Origin: CAXBBB01 sp963815505
GTDB taxonomy: Bacteria > Bacteroidota > Rhodothermia > Rhodothermales > BA12
Direction: 5' to 3'
NCBI GenBank assembly: GCA_963815505.1
Contig: CAWFGU010000024.1
Location: forward strand, 124,001-188,000
Length of the DNA stretch: 64,000 bases
Numbering within the stretch: position 1 is the first letter of the stretch; each line of letters starts with the position of its first letter. The notes beneath the pieces are model-generated. The model worked only from the letters and a program-made list of their open reading frames with translations, did not search any database and was not told the origin of the DNA. Shown piece after piece: positions 29,272 through 39,101 of this stretch. The position numbers were made by a program, and so were the translations under genes.

Positions 29272-31720
29272 TTACGTCAGCGCCTGCGCGTCTACGTCTA
29301 CGTTGACGCGTGTGCCGCCGGGGAGCGATCCGAAGGCGTCTACTGTTCTGCGCAGAATCGGCTGAACCGCAGGTGCTTCCGGGGCGACTTTGACCAGTGC
29401 CGTAAACCGATAGAAGCGTTTGACGCGGGCGATGAGGGCCGCTTCGGGGCCCAAGATCTCGAATGTGTTGCCTGCGATCTCGCGCAGCAGATTGGTCCAG
29501 TCGCGGGCGACGGCCTTTGTCGCGCGCTCGTCCATTCCCTTGAATTCGAGACCGACGACGCGGCCGAAGGGTGGATAGCGCAGCAACCTGCGCTCTTCGA
29601 GCGCATACTCGGCGAAACCTTCGTAGTCGTGCGTCCGGGCGTAGATGAGCGCTTGCTGATCGGGGCGCCGCGTTTGAATGATCACGTCTCCAGCCAGGTC
29701 GGCGCGTCCGGCGCGTCCGGCCACCTGGGTCATGAGTTGAAACGCGCGCTCCTCGGCGCGGAAGTCGGGCAGCAGCAAACCCGTGTCGGCCGAGATGACG
29801 CCGACGAGCGTTACGCGTGCGAAGTCCAACCCCTTGGCGACCATCTGCGTCCCCAACAGCACGTCGGCTTCGCCGCGTCCAAAGGCGTCGAGCAGCTTCT
29901 GATGCGCGCCCTTGCGCCCGGTCGAATCCTGGTCCATGCGGAGCACGCGCACATCGGGTAGCTGCTCGGCCAGTTGCTCCTCGACGCGCTGCGTGCCGGT
30001 TCCGATCAGGTCGATCCGCTGGCTCCCGCACTTGGGGCACGCACGCGGCCTACGGGCCGAGCGCCCGCAGTAGTGGCACCTCAACTGGTTGCCCCGCTTA
30101 TGGTAGGGCATCGGGACCGAGCAGTCGCGGCAGAACGGTGACCATCCACAGTCGCGGCACTCCAAGGATCGGTGCGTAGCCGCGGCGGTTTTGGAGCAAG
30201 ATGACCTGCTCCTGTTTGGCGACGCGCTCGGCGATGGCCTCGACCAACCTGCGCGACAACGCGCCCTCGACCTGATGCCGCTTGGTCTCGCGTGTCAGGT
30301 CGAGGACGTGAACGCTGGGCAGTTGCGCCTCCGATCCATCGGCGAGCGGTGCGCGCCCGGTCATGCGGAGGTAGGTGTATTTGCCCGTTTGCGCGTTGTG
30401 ATACGTTTCGAGCGCGGGCGTCGCGCTGCCCAGCACGCACGTCGCGCCGCACAGGCTGGCGCGCAGAATCGCGGTGTCACGGGCGTGGTAGCGCGGCGCA
30501 GGATCGAACTGTTTGTAGCTGCTCTCGTGCTCCTCATCAACGACGATCAGACCGATGTTTTCCAGTGGGGCGAAGACAGCCGAGCGCGGGCCGATGACGA
30601 CCTGAAAGCGTCCGTCGCGGATGGCGCGCCACGCGTCGTAGCGCTCGCCCAGACTCATGCGCGAGTGCAGCACGGCGATGCGGTCGCCGAAGTGGGCGCG
30701 GAAGCGGCGCACGGTCTGGGGCGTCAGGGCGATCTCGGGGACGAGCACGATGCCGGTCCGGCCCTGCTCGAGCGTCCGGCGGAGCGCGGCGATGTATACT
30801 TCTGTCTTGCCGCTGCCGGTCACGCCATGGAGCAGCAGCGTGCCGAATGCGCGCGCGTCGATCTGGTCCGAAATGGCCGCCAAAGCCTCGGTTTGCTCGT
30901 CGCGCAGCGTGACCTGGGGAGCAGGAGTGATAGCGCCGGTTTCCATTCCGCGCAGAATCTCTCGGTCCTCGCGCTCTAGCAGCCCGCGCTTGACCAGACT
31001 CGTGGCCGTCGAAGAGCTCGCCTCGGCCTGATCGACGATGCTCGCCTGCACGTGCCACTCGCCCGGTCCGGCGTCGAGGAGTGCGTGGAGCAGCGCCTTT
31101 TGTTTGTCCCCCGGTACCTGTTCGAGCGCGTCGCGGACGCCCTGAGTCGACTGGAACGGAGCGGCCAGCCGCAGGTGAGCCACCGACCGCGTCCGGACGC
31201 GCGGTTGCGACAAGCCAGTCGCCAGCGTGACGACATGGGCGGCTTCGAGCCTGCGCGCGATCGCCAGCGTCGCTCCTGGCACGTGGCGGCGTACCGCGGA
31301 TAGCGTTTGGGGTGCGCGTCCCAACACCCGAAGGAGCGGCCCGGCGACGGGGTGCTCGGGCCAGTCGGCCGCGTCGGATTCGGTGCGGTGGAGCGTGTGC
31401 TCGGTCGACACGTCGAGTCCGCCGGGCAATGCGGCACGGAGCGCTTCGCCCCACGAACACACGTAGTAGCCCGCCATCCACTTGGTCAGGCGCAGAAGAT
31501 CCGTCGTCGCCGCCGAGCCGTCGTCGAGCACGTCGTCGATGGGTTTGGTCTCGAAGCCGTCGGCATCCGCCGCCTTGCCCGGCTCTACGACGACGCCCGT
31601 CAGCACCCGCCGCCCGAACGGCACGACGACGCGGCTCCCGACTTCCAGGCCGGCCCGCATCGCTGAGGGTACCGTGTAGGTGTACGTTTGGTCAACCGGT
31701 AGCGGCAGAGCCACGCGCAC
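29272..31720 (-). CDS. priA: Primosomal replication-restart helicase PriA (frameshifted)
   Basis: PriA rebuilds replication forks. The minus-strand gene encodes the N-terminal DNA-binding part (RVALPLPVDQTYTYTVP, VVVPFGRR), the DEAH-type helicase core (GVTGSGKTEVY, VVDEEHESSYKQ, GSATPALET, LLQNRRGYAP), the zinc-binding Cys pairs (CRDCGWSPFCRDC, CHYCG, CPKCG), and the C-terminal helicase half (GTQMVAKGLDF, QVAGRAGR). Repaired length is about 815 residues. One extra base near 30163 breaks the frame just before the zinc motifs (expected ILECRDCGW). The start is set at GTG 31720, 19 bases after the rpe stop; longer starts overlap rpe. It is probably cotranscribed with rpe. Confidence 0.92.
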
Positions 31721-31739
31721 CCACTCGAGTTCGCCCCGC

Positions 31740-32411
31740 TCAGGCAAGGTGCTGTACCTCGGCCGCGGCTTTGAGCGCTCGCACGTTCGCCGCCACATCG
31801 CCTTTGAAGACGGCGCTTCCCGCCACGACCACATCTGCGCCCGCCGCCACGACCTCGCCGACGTTGGCAGGCGTCACGCCGCCGTCGACTTCGATCCGAG
31901 CGCTGCTGCCCGACTGGACGATCATCCGTTTGAGCCGCCGAATCTTGTCCGAACTGGAAGGGATGTATGCCTGTCCGCCGAAGCCCGGGTTGACGCTCAT
32001 GATCAGCGCGAGATCGACCAGGGGAAGCACTTCTTCCAGCAGGACCAGCGGCGTCGCCGGGTTCAGTGTCACGCCGACGCGCGCTCCGGCCTTGCGAATC
32101 AGTTCGAGCGTGCGATGCAGGTGCGGCGTCGCCTCGACGTGGACCGTCACCAAGTCCGCGCCTTCGCCGACGAACTGCTCGACGTAGCGCTCGGGCCGCT
32201 CAATCATCAGATGCACGTCGAGCAGCGCACCGGTCCGGTCGGCCAGCGGGCGCAGTGCTCGGACGACGTTGGCGCCCATCGACAGGTTGGGCACGAACAG
32301 GCCGTCCATCACGTCGACGTGGATCCAGTCGGCGCCTGCGTCCAGGGCCTGCTCTGTCTGCGCTTCGAGGTGGGCGAAGTCGGCGGCTAGGATGGAGGGA
32401 GCGAGGAGCAT
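31740..32411 (-). CDS. rpe: Ribulose-phosphate 3-epimerase
   Basis: A 223-residue cytosolic TIM-barrel enzyme of the pentose phosphate pathway, interconverting ribulose-5-P and xylulose-5-P. Diagnostic motifs: LLAPSILAADF at the N-terminus, HVDVMDGLFVPNLS with the metal-binding His and Asp, LDVHLMIERPERY, IMSVNPGFGGQAYIP, and IEVDGGVTPANV. ATG 32411 gives the standard N-terminus; the upstream 44 codons are non-homologous. It precedes priA by a short gap on the same strand. Confidence 0.96.
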   Translation of the reverse strand: MLLAPSILAADFAHLEAQTEQALDAGADWIHVDVMDGLFVPNLSMGANVVRALRPLADRTGALLDVHLMIERPERYVEQFVGEGADLVTVHVEATPHLHRTLELIRKAGARVGVTLNPATPLVLLEEVLPLVDLALIMSVNPGFGGQAYIPSSSDKIRRLKRMIVQSGSSARIEVDGGVTPANVGEVVAAGADVVVAGSAVFKGDVAANVRALKAAAEVQHLA

Positions 32412-32895
32412 CTGTCCGGTAGTGTTAGGTCTAGACGTACGTGCGCTGGGGCGGTGGGTGCCGTGGAGCGGAGGCGTGTGTAGGGACAAAACTTGATTCA
32501 GAGTGTGCCGGATGTGAGTCCTTCCCACCTTTCCAGGCGTCATTCATGCATAGGCGGTGATCCACAACCGGCTGTGCATTTGGTTTTGCTCTCATGTGAT
32601 CCGCTACGCGTGCATCCTTCTGCCTTGATGCCCTTCGGCCGCGCTCAGGACAGACGCCAGAAGCCAAAACGTCAAGGCTGCACTCGCCACGTGTCAGGAC
32701 ACTCCGACGGATGCTGCGTTCGCTCGCTGAAAACCTGCAAACTCACTCGCTTCGTTCAAACAGCAGCTTTTCTTGACGCTCGCTCTCTCTGCGTCCTGTC
32801 CGCCGGTCGAGGTCATACCAGCTTTTTTGCGTGGCTCATCGATTGAGGAAGGATGCGGACTGACGTTGGACTCCCGTTCGACTCGCTGGGCATCA
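32412..32895. other. Gene-free stretch between rpe and fumarylacetoacetase genes
   Basis: About 480 bases. Frames on both strands are short and low-complexity in translation. A CTTCGG...GCTCAGGACAG block near 32635-32655 recalls the ends of the dispersed repeat but is too partial to call. I see no RNA gene or convincing promoter. Confidence 0.4.
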
Positions 32896-34161
32896 TTATG
32901 CCGCAGAAGTATCCGGTGCTGGCGCGATGGTGCCGCGCGCCTCGCCCAGACCGATGCGGACACCTGAGGGGAGGTCGGCGTAGGCGGTAAGGATGACGGT
33001 GTCGCCGTTTTGGAGAAAGCTGCGGGTGCCACCTTCGCCCAGGTCGATCGGGTTTTCGCCGCGCCAAGTAAGTTCGAGCAAGCTGCCGTAACTGCCTTTG
33101 TCCTCGCCGCTGATGGTGCCGCTGGCGAGCAGGTCGCCGGAGTTCATCGGGCAGCCATTGGACGCGTGGTGGACGAGCTGCTGCGCCATCGACCAGTAGA
33201 GATGCTTGAAGTTGGACTGCGAGATGCGCTGCGGCTCGTCCATCGCCGACGTTTGCAGGTGTACCTCGAGCGTCACGTCGAAGTGCATCGGTCCATCGGT
33301 GCGCAGGTAGGGCAGCGGCTCGGGGTTTTGCGTCTCGCCCTGCACGCGAACACCTTCGAGCGCGTCGATTGGGGTGATCCATGGCGAGACGGTCGTGCAA
33401 AAGCTCTTGCCCAAAAACGGCCCGAGTGGGACGTATTCCCACTTCTGGATGTCGCGCGCAGACCAGTCGTTGACCAGGGCGATGCCGAAGATGTGCTCTT
33501 CGGCGGATGCGGCGGGAATCGGCTCGCCCATCGCGTTGCCGGTCCCGACGAACATCCCCATCTCGAGTTCGATGTCGAGCAGTTTGGATGGGCCGAACGT
33601 CGGTGGGCCGTCTTCGGGCTTGAGCTGGCCGAGCGGTCGGCGGACGGGCGTCCCACTCACGACGACCGACGACGCGCGCCCGTGATAGCCGACCGGAATG
33701 TGCAGCCAGTTGGGCTGGAGCGCATTGTCGGCACCCCTGAACATCGTCCCGACGTTGGTGGCGTGCGCGCGCGACGAGTAGAAGTCGGTGTAGTCGCCGA
33801 TGCGCGCGGGAAGCTGCATCTCCACGTCTGAGAGCGGAATCAAGACGCGTGCGAGCAAGCCGGGGTCATCCTTGAGCGCAGGATCGTCGCCCGAGAGCAG
33901 AGCTTGAATTCGTTTGCGCGTTTCAGTCCACACGCTGCTGCCCATCGCCATGAACGCGTTGAGCGTCTCCCCGCTGAACGGCGTCGCCTCACCGATCGCG
34001 TCTGCGAGCAGCCCAGATTCTTCGAGCGCATGCAGGTCGACGGCCCAATCGCCCAGGCGTACCACGGGGCGCGGACCTCTGTCGTTGGGAGCGGCGATGC
34101 CCCACGGGAGGTTTTCGAGCGGGAAGAGGGTGTTGTCGGGTAGATCGAGAAACGTGGTCAC
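32896..34161 (-). CDS. fahA: Fumarylacetoacetase
   Basis: A 421-residue enzyme that splits 4-fumarylacetoacetate to fumarate and acetoacetate, the last step of tyrosine/homogentisate breakdown. Motifs: NLPWGIAAP near the N-terminus, DYTDFYSSRAHATNVGTMFRG with the metal/catalytic residues, PVGYHGRASSVVVSGT, LDIELEMGMFVG, NDWSARDIQKWEYVPLGPFL and GSGD-like NSGDLLASGTISG. Length matches the family (~420). The start is GTG 34161. The gene upstream on the same strand is a conserved unknown often seen beside fah-type genes in this phylum; other homogentisate genes are not in the window. Confidence 0.96.
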   Translation of the reverse strand: MTTFLDLPDNTLFPLENLPWGIAAPNDRGPRPVVRLGDWAVDLHALEESGLLADAIGEATPFSGETLNAFMAMGSSVWTETRKRIQALLSGDDPALKDDPGLLARVLIPLSDVEMQLPARIGDYTDFYSSRAHATNVGTMFRGADNALQPNWLHIPVGYHGRASSVVVSGTPVRRPLGQLKPEDGPPTFGPSKLLDIELEMGMFVGTGNAMGEPIPAASAEEHIFGIALVNDWSARDIQKWEYVPLGPFLGKSFCTTVSPWITPIDALEGVRVQGETQNPEPLPYLRTDGPMHFDVTLEVHLQTSAMDEPQRISQSNFKHLYWSMAQQLVHHASNGCPMNSGDLLASGTISGEDKGSYGSLLELTWRGENPIDLGEGGTRSFLQNGDTVILTAYADLPSGVRIGLGEARGTIAPAPDTSAA

Positions 34162-34192
34162 GTATAGGAGAGTCGAGGAAAAGGAAACAAGG

Positions 34193-35173
34193 TCAGCCAG
34201 TGGCGATGCCGAGCGCGGACAGGTCAGCGACGGGCTCGTCGAACGAGCAGCTGCCGATACCCACCGCCTGGCGCCGTGCGGTTCGGATCTGATCGGGAGT
34301 GGCGTGGAGCGATGCGCCTTCGCCGACGCACCACGCCACGCCCTGATCGGATACGCGAAACGCGTCTGGATCGGTCGTGGCGAGGACTCGCGTCAACGTT
34401 TCTTCGTCGGCGCCTCGGGCATGCGCAAACGTCCACGCCGAGAACACGTTGAGAAAGCCATGCATCTCAGCTGCGACGCTGTCGTGGTGTGCGCGGATGG
34501 GGTGGTGCAGCCCAGCGGTACACTTGAACGGCACGTCCGCATCGCGAAGGGCGACCAGTGCTCGAGCTGCCGATTTGGGCGAGGGGAACGCGTCTGCTGT
34601 CACGCCGCCCATACGCAGTTTGGCGGCGAACGTCGGGCCACCGGCTCGGGCATTGTGCTCGGCGATGGCGCGCAGTGTCTGCGGAAAACGCTGAAGCGCG
34701 TCGGCGGACCATCCGGGCTCGAGAAAGACGGTCGTCCGTCCCATGTCGAAGTCGTTCAGTAGGCGGGCGGCGCGCGCGAGAAAGCCGGTCGCCGCATCCC
34801 CCTGAGCGTCCATTGGGATGCGGGCTTCCAGACTGGCGGCCGCGCAGTCGGGGGCCGACTGCAAGAAGGCCTGAATCGACCGTAAATCGGCGTGGAGCGC
34901 GTCGAGCCAGGTGCCCGTGTTTGGACCGCCGGTCGGCAGTAGCGACAGCGCGATCGACTCGTGCGGGGCGAGGCGCTCGGCCAGGTCGGGCAGCAAGCGG
35001 ACCGGCAGGACGAAGGCGCCCAGCATCCAGCGGGCAGGCTCGTCTCGGTGACGGCGCCACTCGGTTAGCGCATCGTCCAGACCGAGGGCGGCAGGCGGAA
35101 ACAGGCCTGCGTAGTCGAACAAGCCCGAGAGCAGCGCGCGTGCACCAGACGTCGGGAGGGGCGATGCAGGCAT
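34193..35173 (-). CDS. Conserved protein of unknown function linked to fumarylacetoacetase
   Basis: A 326-residue cytosolic protein from ATG 35173. Segments such as GLFDYAGLFPPAALGLDDAL at the N-terminus, TFAAKLRMGGVTADAFPS, VPFKCTAGLHHPI and EMHGFLNVFSAWTFA suggest a TIM-barrel-like alternation, and the KCTAGLHHP segment looks like an active-site strand, but I cannot name a family or reaction. It lies 31 bases upstream of fahA on the same strand, so an accessory role in tyrosine degradation is plausible. The extra 29 codons to 35260 look non-coding. Confidence 0.72.
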   Translation of the reverse strand: MPASPLPTSGARALLSGLFDYAGLFPPAALGLDDALTEWRRHRDEPARWMLGAFVLPVRLLPDLAERLAPHESIALSLLPTGGPNTGTWLDALHADLRSIQAFLQSAPDCAAASLEARIPMDAQGDAATGFLARAARLLNDFDMGRTTVFLEPGWSADALQRFPQTLRAIAEHNARAGGPTFAAKLRMGGVTADAFPSPKSAARALVALRDADVPFKCTAGLHHPIRAHHDSVAAEMHGFLNVFSAWTFAHARGADEETLTRVLATTDPDAFRVSDQGVAWCVGEGASLHATPDQIRTARRQAVGIGSCSFDEPVADLSALGIATG

Positions 35174-35291
35174 GGGGGCAGGCGGCAGACGAGAAGAGGT
35201 GTTACACAGCCCAGGCGCCGGGTGCGGTTCCACGCAGGCACGCGAGACGCGGCGAGGCATACGTTCTCACACAATCGTGCCGGATCGCCTC

Positions 35292-35321
35292 TTTTCACGC
35301 GCGAACTCGCGTGTATCTTGG
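35292..35321 (+). promoter_or_regulatory. Candidate promoter of the TPR lipoprotein gene
   Basis: TTTTCA (35292-35297), a 16-base spacer that contains the inverted repeat ACGCG/CGCGT, and TATCTTGG (35314-35321). The -7 box differs from TAnnTTTG at one base. The start codon follows about 80 bases downstream. Confidence 0.5.
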
Positions 35322-35399
35322 CGATTCTGCACGTGCGGCGGCGGCATTGCCCACCGATTCGCACCCGCTCTACCTGTTTCCACTACCCCACCTCCCCTC

Positions 35400-36614
35400 A
35401 TGAAACGCATCAGCCAACTGCTGCTCGTCGCGTGTCTAGCCCTCGTCTTGGGTGCCGCCGACGGATGCTCCAGCGATCCCAACGTCGAAGGCGCCAAGCT
35501 CGACCTGCGCAACCAGGACTACGACCGCGCGATGACCAACATCGAGAAAGCGCTCGAAAGCAACCCGGACAACGCCGCCGCGCTCAAGCTCAAAGGCGAC
35601 ATCTACATGGCGCAGCTCGAGGACGCCCGTGATCCGGCCATGCGGACCGAGATGACGCGCGGCATGGTAGCGGCCTACCAGCGCGCCGCCCAGCTCGACC
35701 CGGAGCTCCAGGCCGAAGTGGGCAACAAAGTTCAGTTGGCCTACATCAACGCCTACCGCAACGGTGTCGACAAGTACAATGCGGCCCAGGAAGCCAGCGA
35801 TCCGGCCCTCTTCGGAGAAGCAGCGATGGCCTTCGCCGACGCGTCGATCATAGCGCCCGACACGGCAAGCGTCTACGTCAACCAGGGCTTCGCGCTCGTC
35901 CAGGCCGAGCGCTCGGCAGAAGCCATCCCGGTGCTCGAAATGGCGATCGAAAAAGGTGACTCGGATCCCAACACGTTCATCTACCTCTCGTCGCTCTACT
36001 CGGAAAACAACCGTCAGAGCGACGCCGTGACGCTGCTCGAGCGCGGAACCGAGATGATGCCCGACAACGACGACATTCGTCAGCAGCTGCTCAGCGTTTA
36101 CGTCAACGCCGGTCAGACCGACCGCGCGATCGAGTTTTACGGATCGGCCGTTGAGCGCACCCCGACCAACCCGACGTACCGCTACAACTACGGCTCGCTG
36201 CTGCTCGAAACCGGCCGCTACGACGAGGCGATCGTTCAGCTCGAAGAGGCCGTAAACCTCGACACCGAGAACCCGAACGGCTACTACAACCTCGGTGCGG
36301 CCTACATCAACCAGGCCGTCAGCGTCAACGATCAGGTGCGCGAGTCCGACGATGAACTGCGCGAGCAGCGCGGCAGCCTTTCACGCGACGAAATCACCGC
36401 GCGCGAAGCGTCCATCGAGCAAATGATCGAGCAGCGCACCAGCCTGTTCGAGCGTGCCATCACGCCGCTCGAGCGCGCTCGCGAACTGTCGCGCATCAAC
36501 GGCGCCAGCGAAGAAGAGTCGTGCCGCGCGCTCTTCCAGGCGTACACCAACGTCGGCCAGACCGAGAAGGCACAGGCCATCTCCGACTGCGCAGGCTACG
36601 GCGACGTTAACTGA
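35400..36614 (+). CDS. TPR lipoprotein
   Basis: A 404-residue protein from ATG 35400 with lipoprotein signal MKRISQLLLVACLALVLG...DGC (acylated Cys about 23). It is built from tetratricopeptide repeats (LDLRNQDYDRAMTNIEKALE, FIYLSSLYSENNRQSDAV, RYNYGSLLLETGRYDEAIVQ, YYNLGAAYINQAV), with an insert of charged helix (REQRGSLSRDEITAREA) before the last repeats. Such proteins act as scaffolds in the envelope; the partner is unknown. It has its own promoter and terminator, so it is monocistronic. Confidence 0.88.
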   Translation: MKRISQLLLVACLALVLGAADGCSSDPNVEGAKLDLRNQDYDRAMTNIEKALESNPDNAAALKLKGDIYMAQLEDARDPAMRTEMTRGMVAAYQRAAQLDPELQAEVGNKVQLAYINAYRNGVDKYNAAQEASDPALFGEAAMAFADASIIAPDTASVYVNQGFALVQAERSAEAIPVLEMAIEKGDSDPNTFIYLSSLYSENNRQSDAVTLLERGTEMMPDNDDIRQQLLSVYVNAGQTDRAIEFYGSAVERTPTNPTYRYNYGSLLLETGRYDEAIVQLEEAVNLDTENPNGYYNLGAAYINQAVSVNDQVRESDDELREQRGSLSRDEITAREASIEQMIEQRTSLFERAITPLERARELSRINGASEEESCRALFQAYTNVGQTEKAQAISDCAGYGDVN

Positions 36615-36638
36615 CGCGTCCCGCCCCACCGGCACCAC

Positions 36639-36680
36639 GCACCCCGCTCGGAGATCTTCCGGGCGGGGTGCCGTGCGTTT
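36639..36680 (+). terminator. Hairpin terminator of the TPR lipoprotein gene
   Basis: GCACCCCGC (36639-36647) pairs perfectly with GCGGGGTGC (36663-36671), followed by CGTGCGTTT. Confidence 0.65.
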
Positions 36681-36845
36681 ACGAGACGCGGCGACCTTGC
36701 GCATCGTCAGTAGGTTGTAGTGCCCTCTATAGATTGTGGCGCCATCAGAGTAGCGTCACCATGTCCACCGCTGCCGCCCCTCTCACCGCATTCGTCTCCA
36801 GATCGGTGACCGCGTGCCTGCCGCCCAGATCGAAGTCCTATCCGC

Positions 36846-37454
36846 ATGAACGACTCACAGGTCCCCCTGCTAGCTGCCGCTCGCCAATGGGCGCCGCTCA
36901 CCGACGCGCAGGGCGATGCGTTGGCGGCGCTGTTCTCGACTACGGCTGTAGATGCCCGCCAACACCTGTTTTTGCCCGGCGACGGCGACCATGACATCCT
37001 GTTCGTCTCATCCGGTCTGCTCCGCTTCTACTATCCCTCGGCCGATGGCGGGCGTGAGGCTAACAAAGCATTTCTGGTAGAGGGCACGTTCGGCGGAGCG
37101 CTGGGAGCGGCGCAACTCGGGCTCCCACTGCTCTATGGAGTCGAGGCGCTCGAGTCGACACTCGTGTTGCGCGCGGCCTATTCCGACTTCTCCGATCTGA
37201 TGGATGCCGATCCGGCATTCGAGCGGCTGGGGCGAAAGCTTGCGGAGCACTTGCTGGCCCGCAAGGAACGCCGCGCCCGGTCGATGCTGGTTCAAGACGC
37301 ATCCGAGCGCTACCGTGATTTCGCTGACGCCCATTCCGACCTGATGCAGCGCGTCCCGCTCTATCACATCGCCTCCCTGCTGGGAATCACCGACGTGCAC
37401 CTGTCCCGCATCCGGCGAGGAGAAGCCTTATCTCCGGTTCTGAACACAGGTTAA
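36846..37454 (+). CDS. Crp/Fnr-family transcriptional regulator
   Basis: A 202-residue cytosolic protein. Residues ~20-120 form a cyclic-nucleotide-binding-like beta roll (ARQHLFLPGDGDHDILFVSSGLLRFYY), followed by a long dimer helix and a compact C-terminal helix-turn-helix (RVPLYHIASLLGITDVHLSRIRR). This short Crp-like group is common in Bacteroidota; the canonical cAMP-binding Arg-Ser motif is not apparent, so the ligand is unknown. It is upstream of a dehydrogenase gene with a 55-base gap. Confidence 0.85.
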   Translation: MNDSQVPLLAAARQWAPLTDAQGDALAALFSTTAVDARQHLFLPGDGDHDILFVSSGLLRFYYPSADGGREANKAFLVEGTFGGALGAAQLGLPLLYGVEALESTLVLRAAYSDFSDLMDADPAFERLGRKLAEHLLARKERRARSMLVQDASERYRDFADAHSDLMQRVPLYHIASLLGITDVHLSRIRRGEALSPVLNTG

Positions 37455-37509
37455 GGCGAGGCGGAATGGAGCGCGGCCAACTTGGGCGTTCACCAAACCA
37501 GATCCCGCT

Positions 37510-38355
37510 ATGACCATCGCCTTTCTCGGACTGGGCGCAATGGGCAGCCGAATGGCCGCCCGCCTGCTTGCTGCCGACCATGCCGTCACCGTCTACAACC
37601 GCACCCCCGAACGCGCCACCGACCTCGCGCTACAGGGTGCGACCGTCTCCGACACGCCACGGGCTGCCGCCCAGTCCGCCGACCTCGTGATCGCGATGGT
37701 CCACGGCGACGAAGCCTCTCGCTCCGTCTGGCTCGATACGTCGACCGGCGCACTCGGCGTGATGCAGCCGGGCGCCATCGCTGTCGAATGCAGTACTCTT
37801 TCGCCCGACTGGACGCGCGAATTGGGCGGTGCAATGGGCGGTCAACCGTTTCTCGCTGCACCCGTCGTCGGATCGCGTCCCCATGCCGAGTCGGGCGAGC
37901 TGGCGATTCTAGTAGGCGGAGACGCGAACGTGTTTGCTCGGGCCGAACACGTGGTGAGCGCGATGGGAAGGCCGAAGCATGTCGGAACACCCGAGCAGGC
38001 GGCGTCAGCCAAGCTGGCCGTCAACGCGCTGTTCGCCGTTCAGGCCGCAGCGATGGTCGAAGTGCTGGCACTGCTGGAGGGGTCGGGCATCGGGCGCGAA
38101 AAGGGTGCGGAGTTTCTGTCCGGGTTGCCCGTCACGAGTCCGGCGGCGGCGCGTCTGGCAGGACTGATGGCGCGGGGAGAATACGCGCCCAACTTCCCCA
38201 TAGATTTGGTCGCCAAAGACTTGGGCTACGCGTTCGATGCGATCCAAGGCGAGGCGCCCGTGATTGGCGGAGCGCGCGAGGCATTCGCGGCGGCATCGGC
38301 TGCGGGGTTCGGAGGCGACGACATCGCAGGCGTGGCTCAGGTGCTGCTGAGGTGA
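37510..38355 (+). CDS. NAD(P)-dependent beta-hydroxyacid dehydrogenase (3-hydroxyisobutyrate dehydrogenase family)
   Basis: A 281-residue cytosolic enzyme. Rossmann motif GLGAMGSRMAARLL (residues ~7-20) with VYNRTPERA after the second strand suggests NADP preference (Arg after the strand). Family landmarks: AIAVECSTLSPDW, AAPVVGSRPHAESGELAILVGGD and the catalytic Lys in SAKLAVNALF. C-terminal all-helical domain ends NFPIDLVAKDLGYAFD. This family includes 3-hydroxyisobutyrate, tartronate-semialdehyde and succinic-semialdehyde reductases; the substrate cannot be assigned. It follows the Crp-type regulator on the same strand. Confidence 0.9.
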   Translation: MTIAFLGLGAMGSRMAARLLAADHAVTVYNRTPERATDLALQGATVSDTPRAAAQSADLVIAMVHGDEASRSVWLDTSTGALGVMQPGAIAVECSTLSPDWTRELGGAMGGQPFLAAPVVGSRPHAESGELAILVGGDANVFARAEHVVSAMGRPKHVGTPEQAASAKLAVNALFAVQAAAMVEVLALLEGSGIGREKGAEFLSGLPVTSPAAARLAGLMARGEYAPNFPIDLVAKDLGYAFDAIQGEAPVIGGAREAFAAASAAGFGGDDIAGVAQVLLR

Positions 38356-38508
38356 GCAAGTGTTCGCCCGCAGAGATCCTCGGTGCTACTTGTTTCCTGC
38401 GCGTCTGAGTGAGAAGAAGCGGAGCGCCTGCAACCGGTAACGAACGGAGTGGGTGTTTTTCGCAGTCGCAAAAAGGAACAGGCCACGCCTGTCTGCGCGC
38501 TGATTTCA

Positions 38509-38539
38509 TTTGGGCGGTGCCGCGCGTCTTGTATTTTGG
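38509..38539 (+). promoter_or_regulatory. Promoter of rplM-rpsI
   Basis: TTTGGG (38509-38514), exactly 17 bases, then TATTTTGG (38532-38539). It would give an rplM leader of about 105 bases, long enough for an autoregulatory L13-binding structure, although none is demonstrated here. Confidence 0.7.
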
Positions 38540-38649
38540 GTAGCTCCGAATGCCTCATGCGTTCGGGTTACGTGATCTCTCCGCGGCCCCGCGTGCCGCT
38601 TCCGTCCGGGCGTGTCTCGGACGTTTTCATCTTCCGCCTCTCCACACCG

Positions 38650-39093
38650 ATGGACGTCAACAGCTACAAGACGCTCAGCGCCAAGCCCGCCGAAGTCGAG
38701 CGCGCCTGGCACCTCGTCGACGCCGACCAGCAGGTCGTCGGCCGCCTCGCCTCGCAGATCGCCACGATCCTCCGCGGCAAGCACAAGGCCTCCTACACGC
38801 CTCACGTCGATACCGGCGACTTCGTCGTAGTCATCAACGCCGAGAACGTCCGCTTTACGGGCAACAAGGAAGAGCAGAAGACCTACTTCAGCTACTCGGG
38901 TTACCCGTCGGGCGACAAGCTCGTCACGCCGCGCCAGAAGCGCGCCAAGGACGCCACGTTCCTGATGCGCAACGCCGTCAAGGGCATGCTGCCCAAAGGC
39001 GTGCTCGGCCGCCAGATGCTGACCAAGCTCAAAGTCTACACCGGAGCGGAGCACCCGCACGAAGCCCAGCAGCCGCAGCCGCTCTCGATCTAA
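38650..39093 (+). CDS. rplM: 50S ribosomal protein L13
   Basis: A 147-residue large-subunit protein. Motifs: WHLVDADQQVVGRLASQIATILRGKHK, FVVVINAENVRFTGNKEEQKTYF split in shorter blocks, RNAVKGMLPKGVLGRQM and LKVYTGAEHPHEAQQP. Length is typical. ATG 38650 is followed by the usual short N-terminal extension before WHLVDA. It is first in the rplM-rpsI pair, with the next ATG 8 bases after its stop. Confidence 0.98.
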   Translation: MDVNSYKTLSAKPAEVERAWHLVDADQQVVGRLASQIATILRGKHKASYTPHVDTGDFVVVINAENVRFTGNKEEQKTYFSYSGYPSGDKLVTPRQKRAKDATFLMRNAVKGMLPKGVLGRQMLTKLKVYTGAEHPHEAQQPQPLSI

Positions 39094-39101
39094 CTACCAT
39101 T

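Noticed and set aside
32635..32660. Partial similarity to the dispersed repeat
   Set aside because: Only a short CTTCGG...GCTCAGGAC portion is shared, without the inverted partner.
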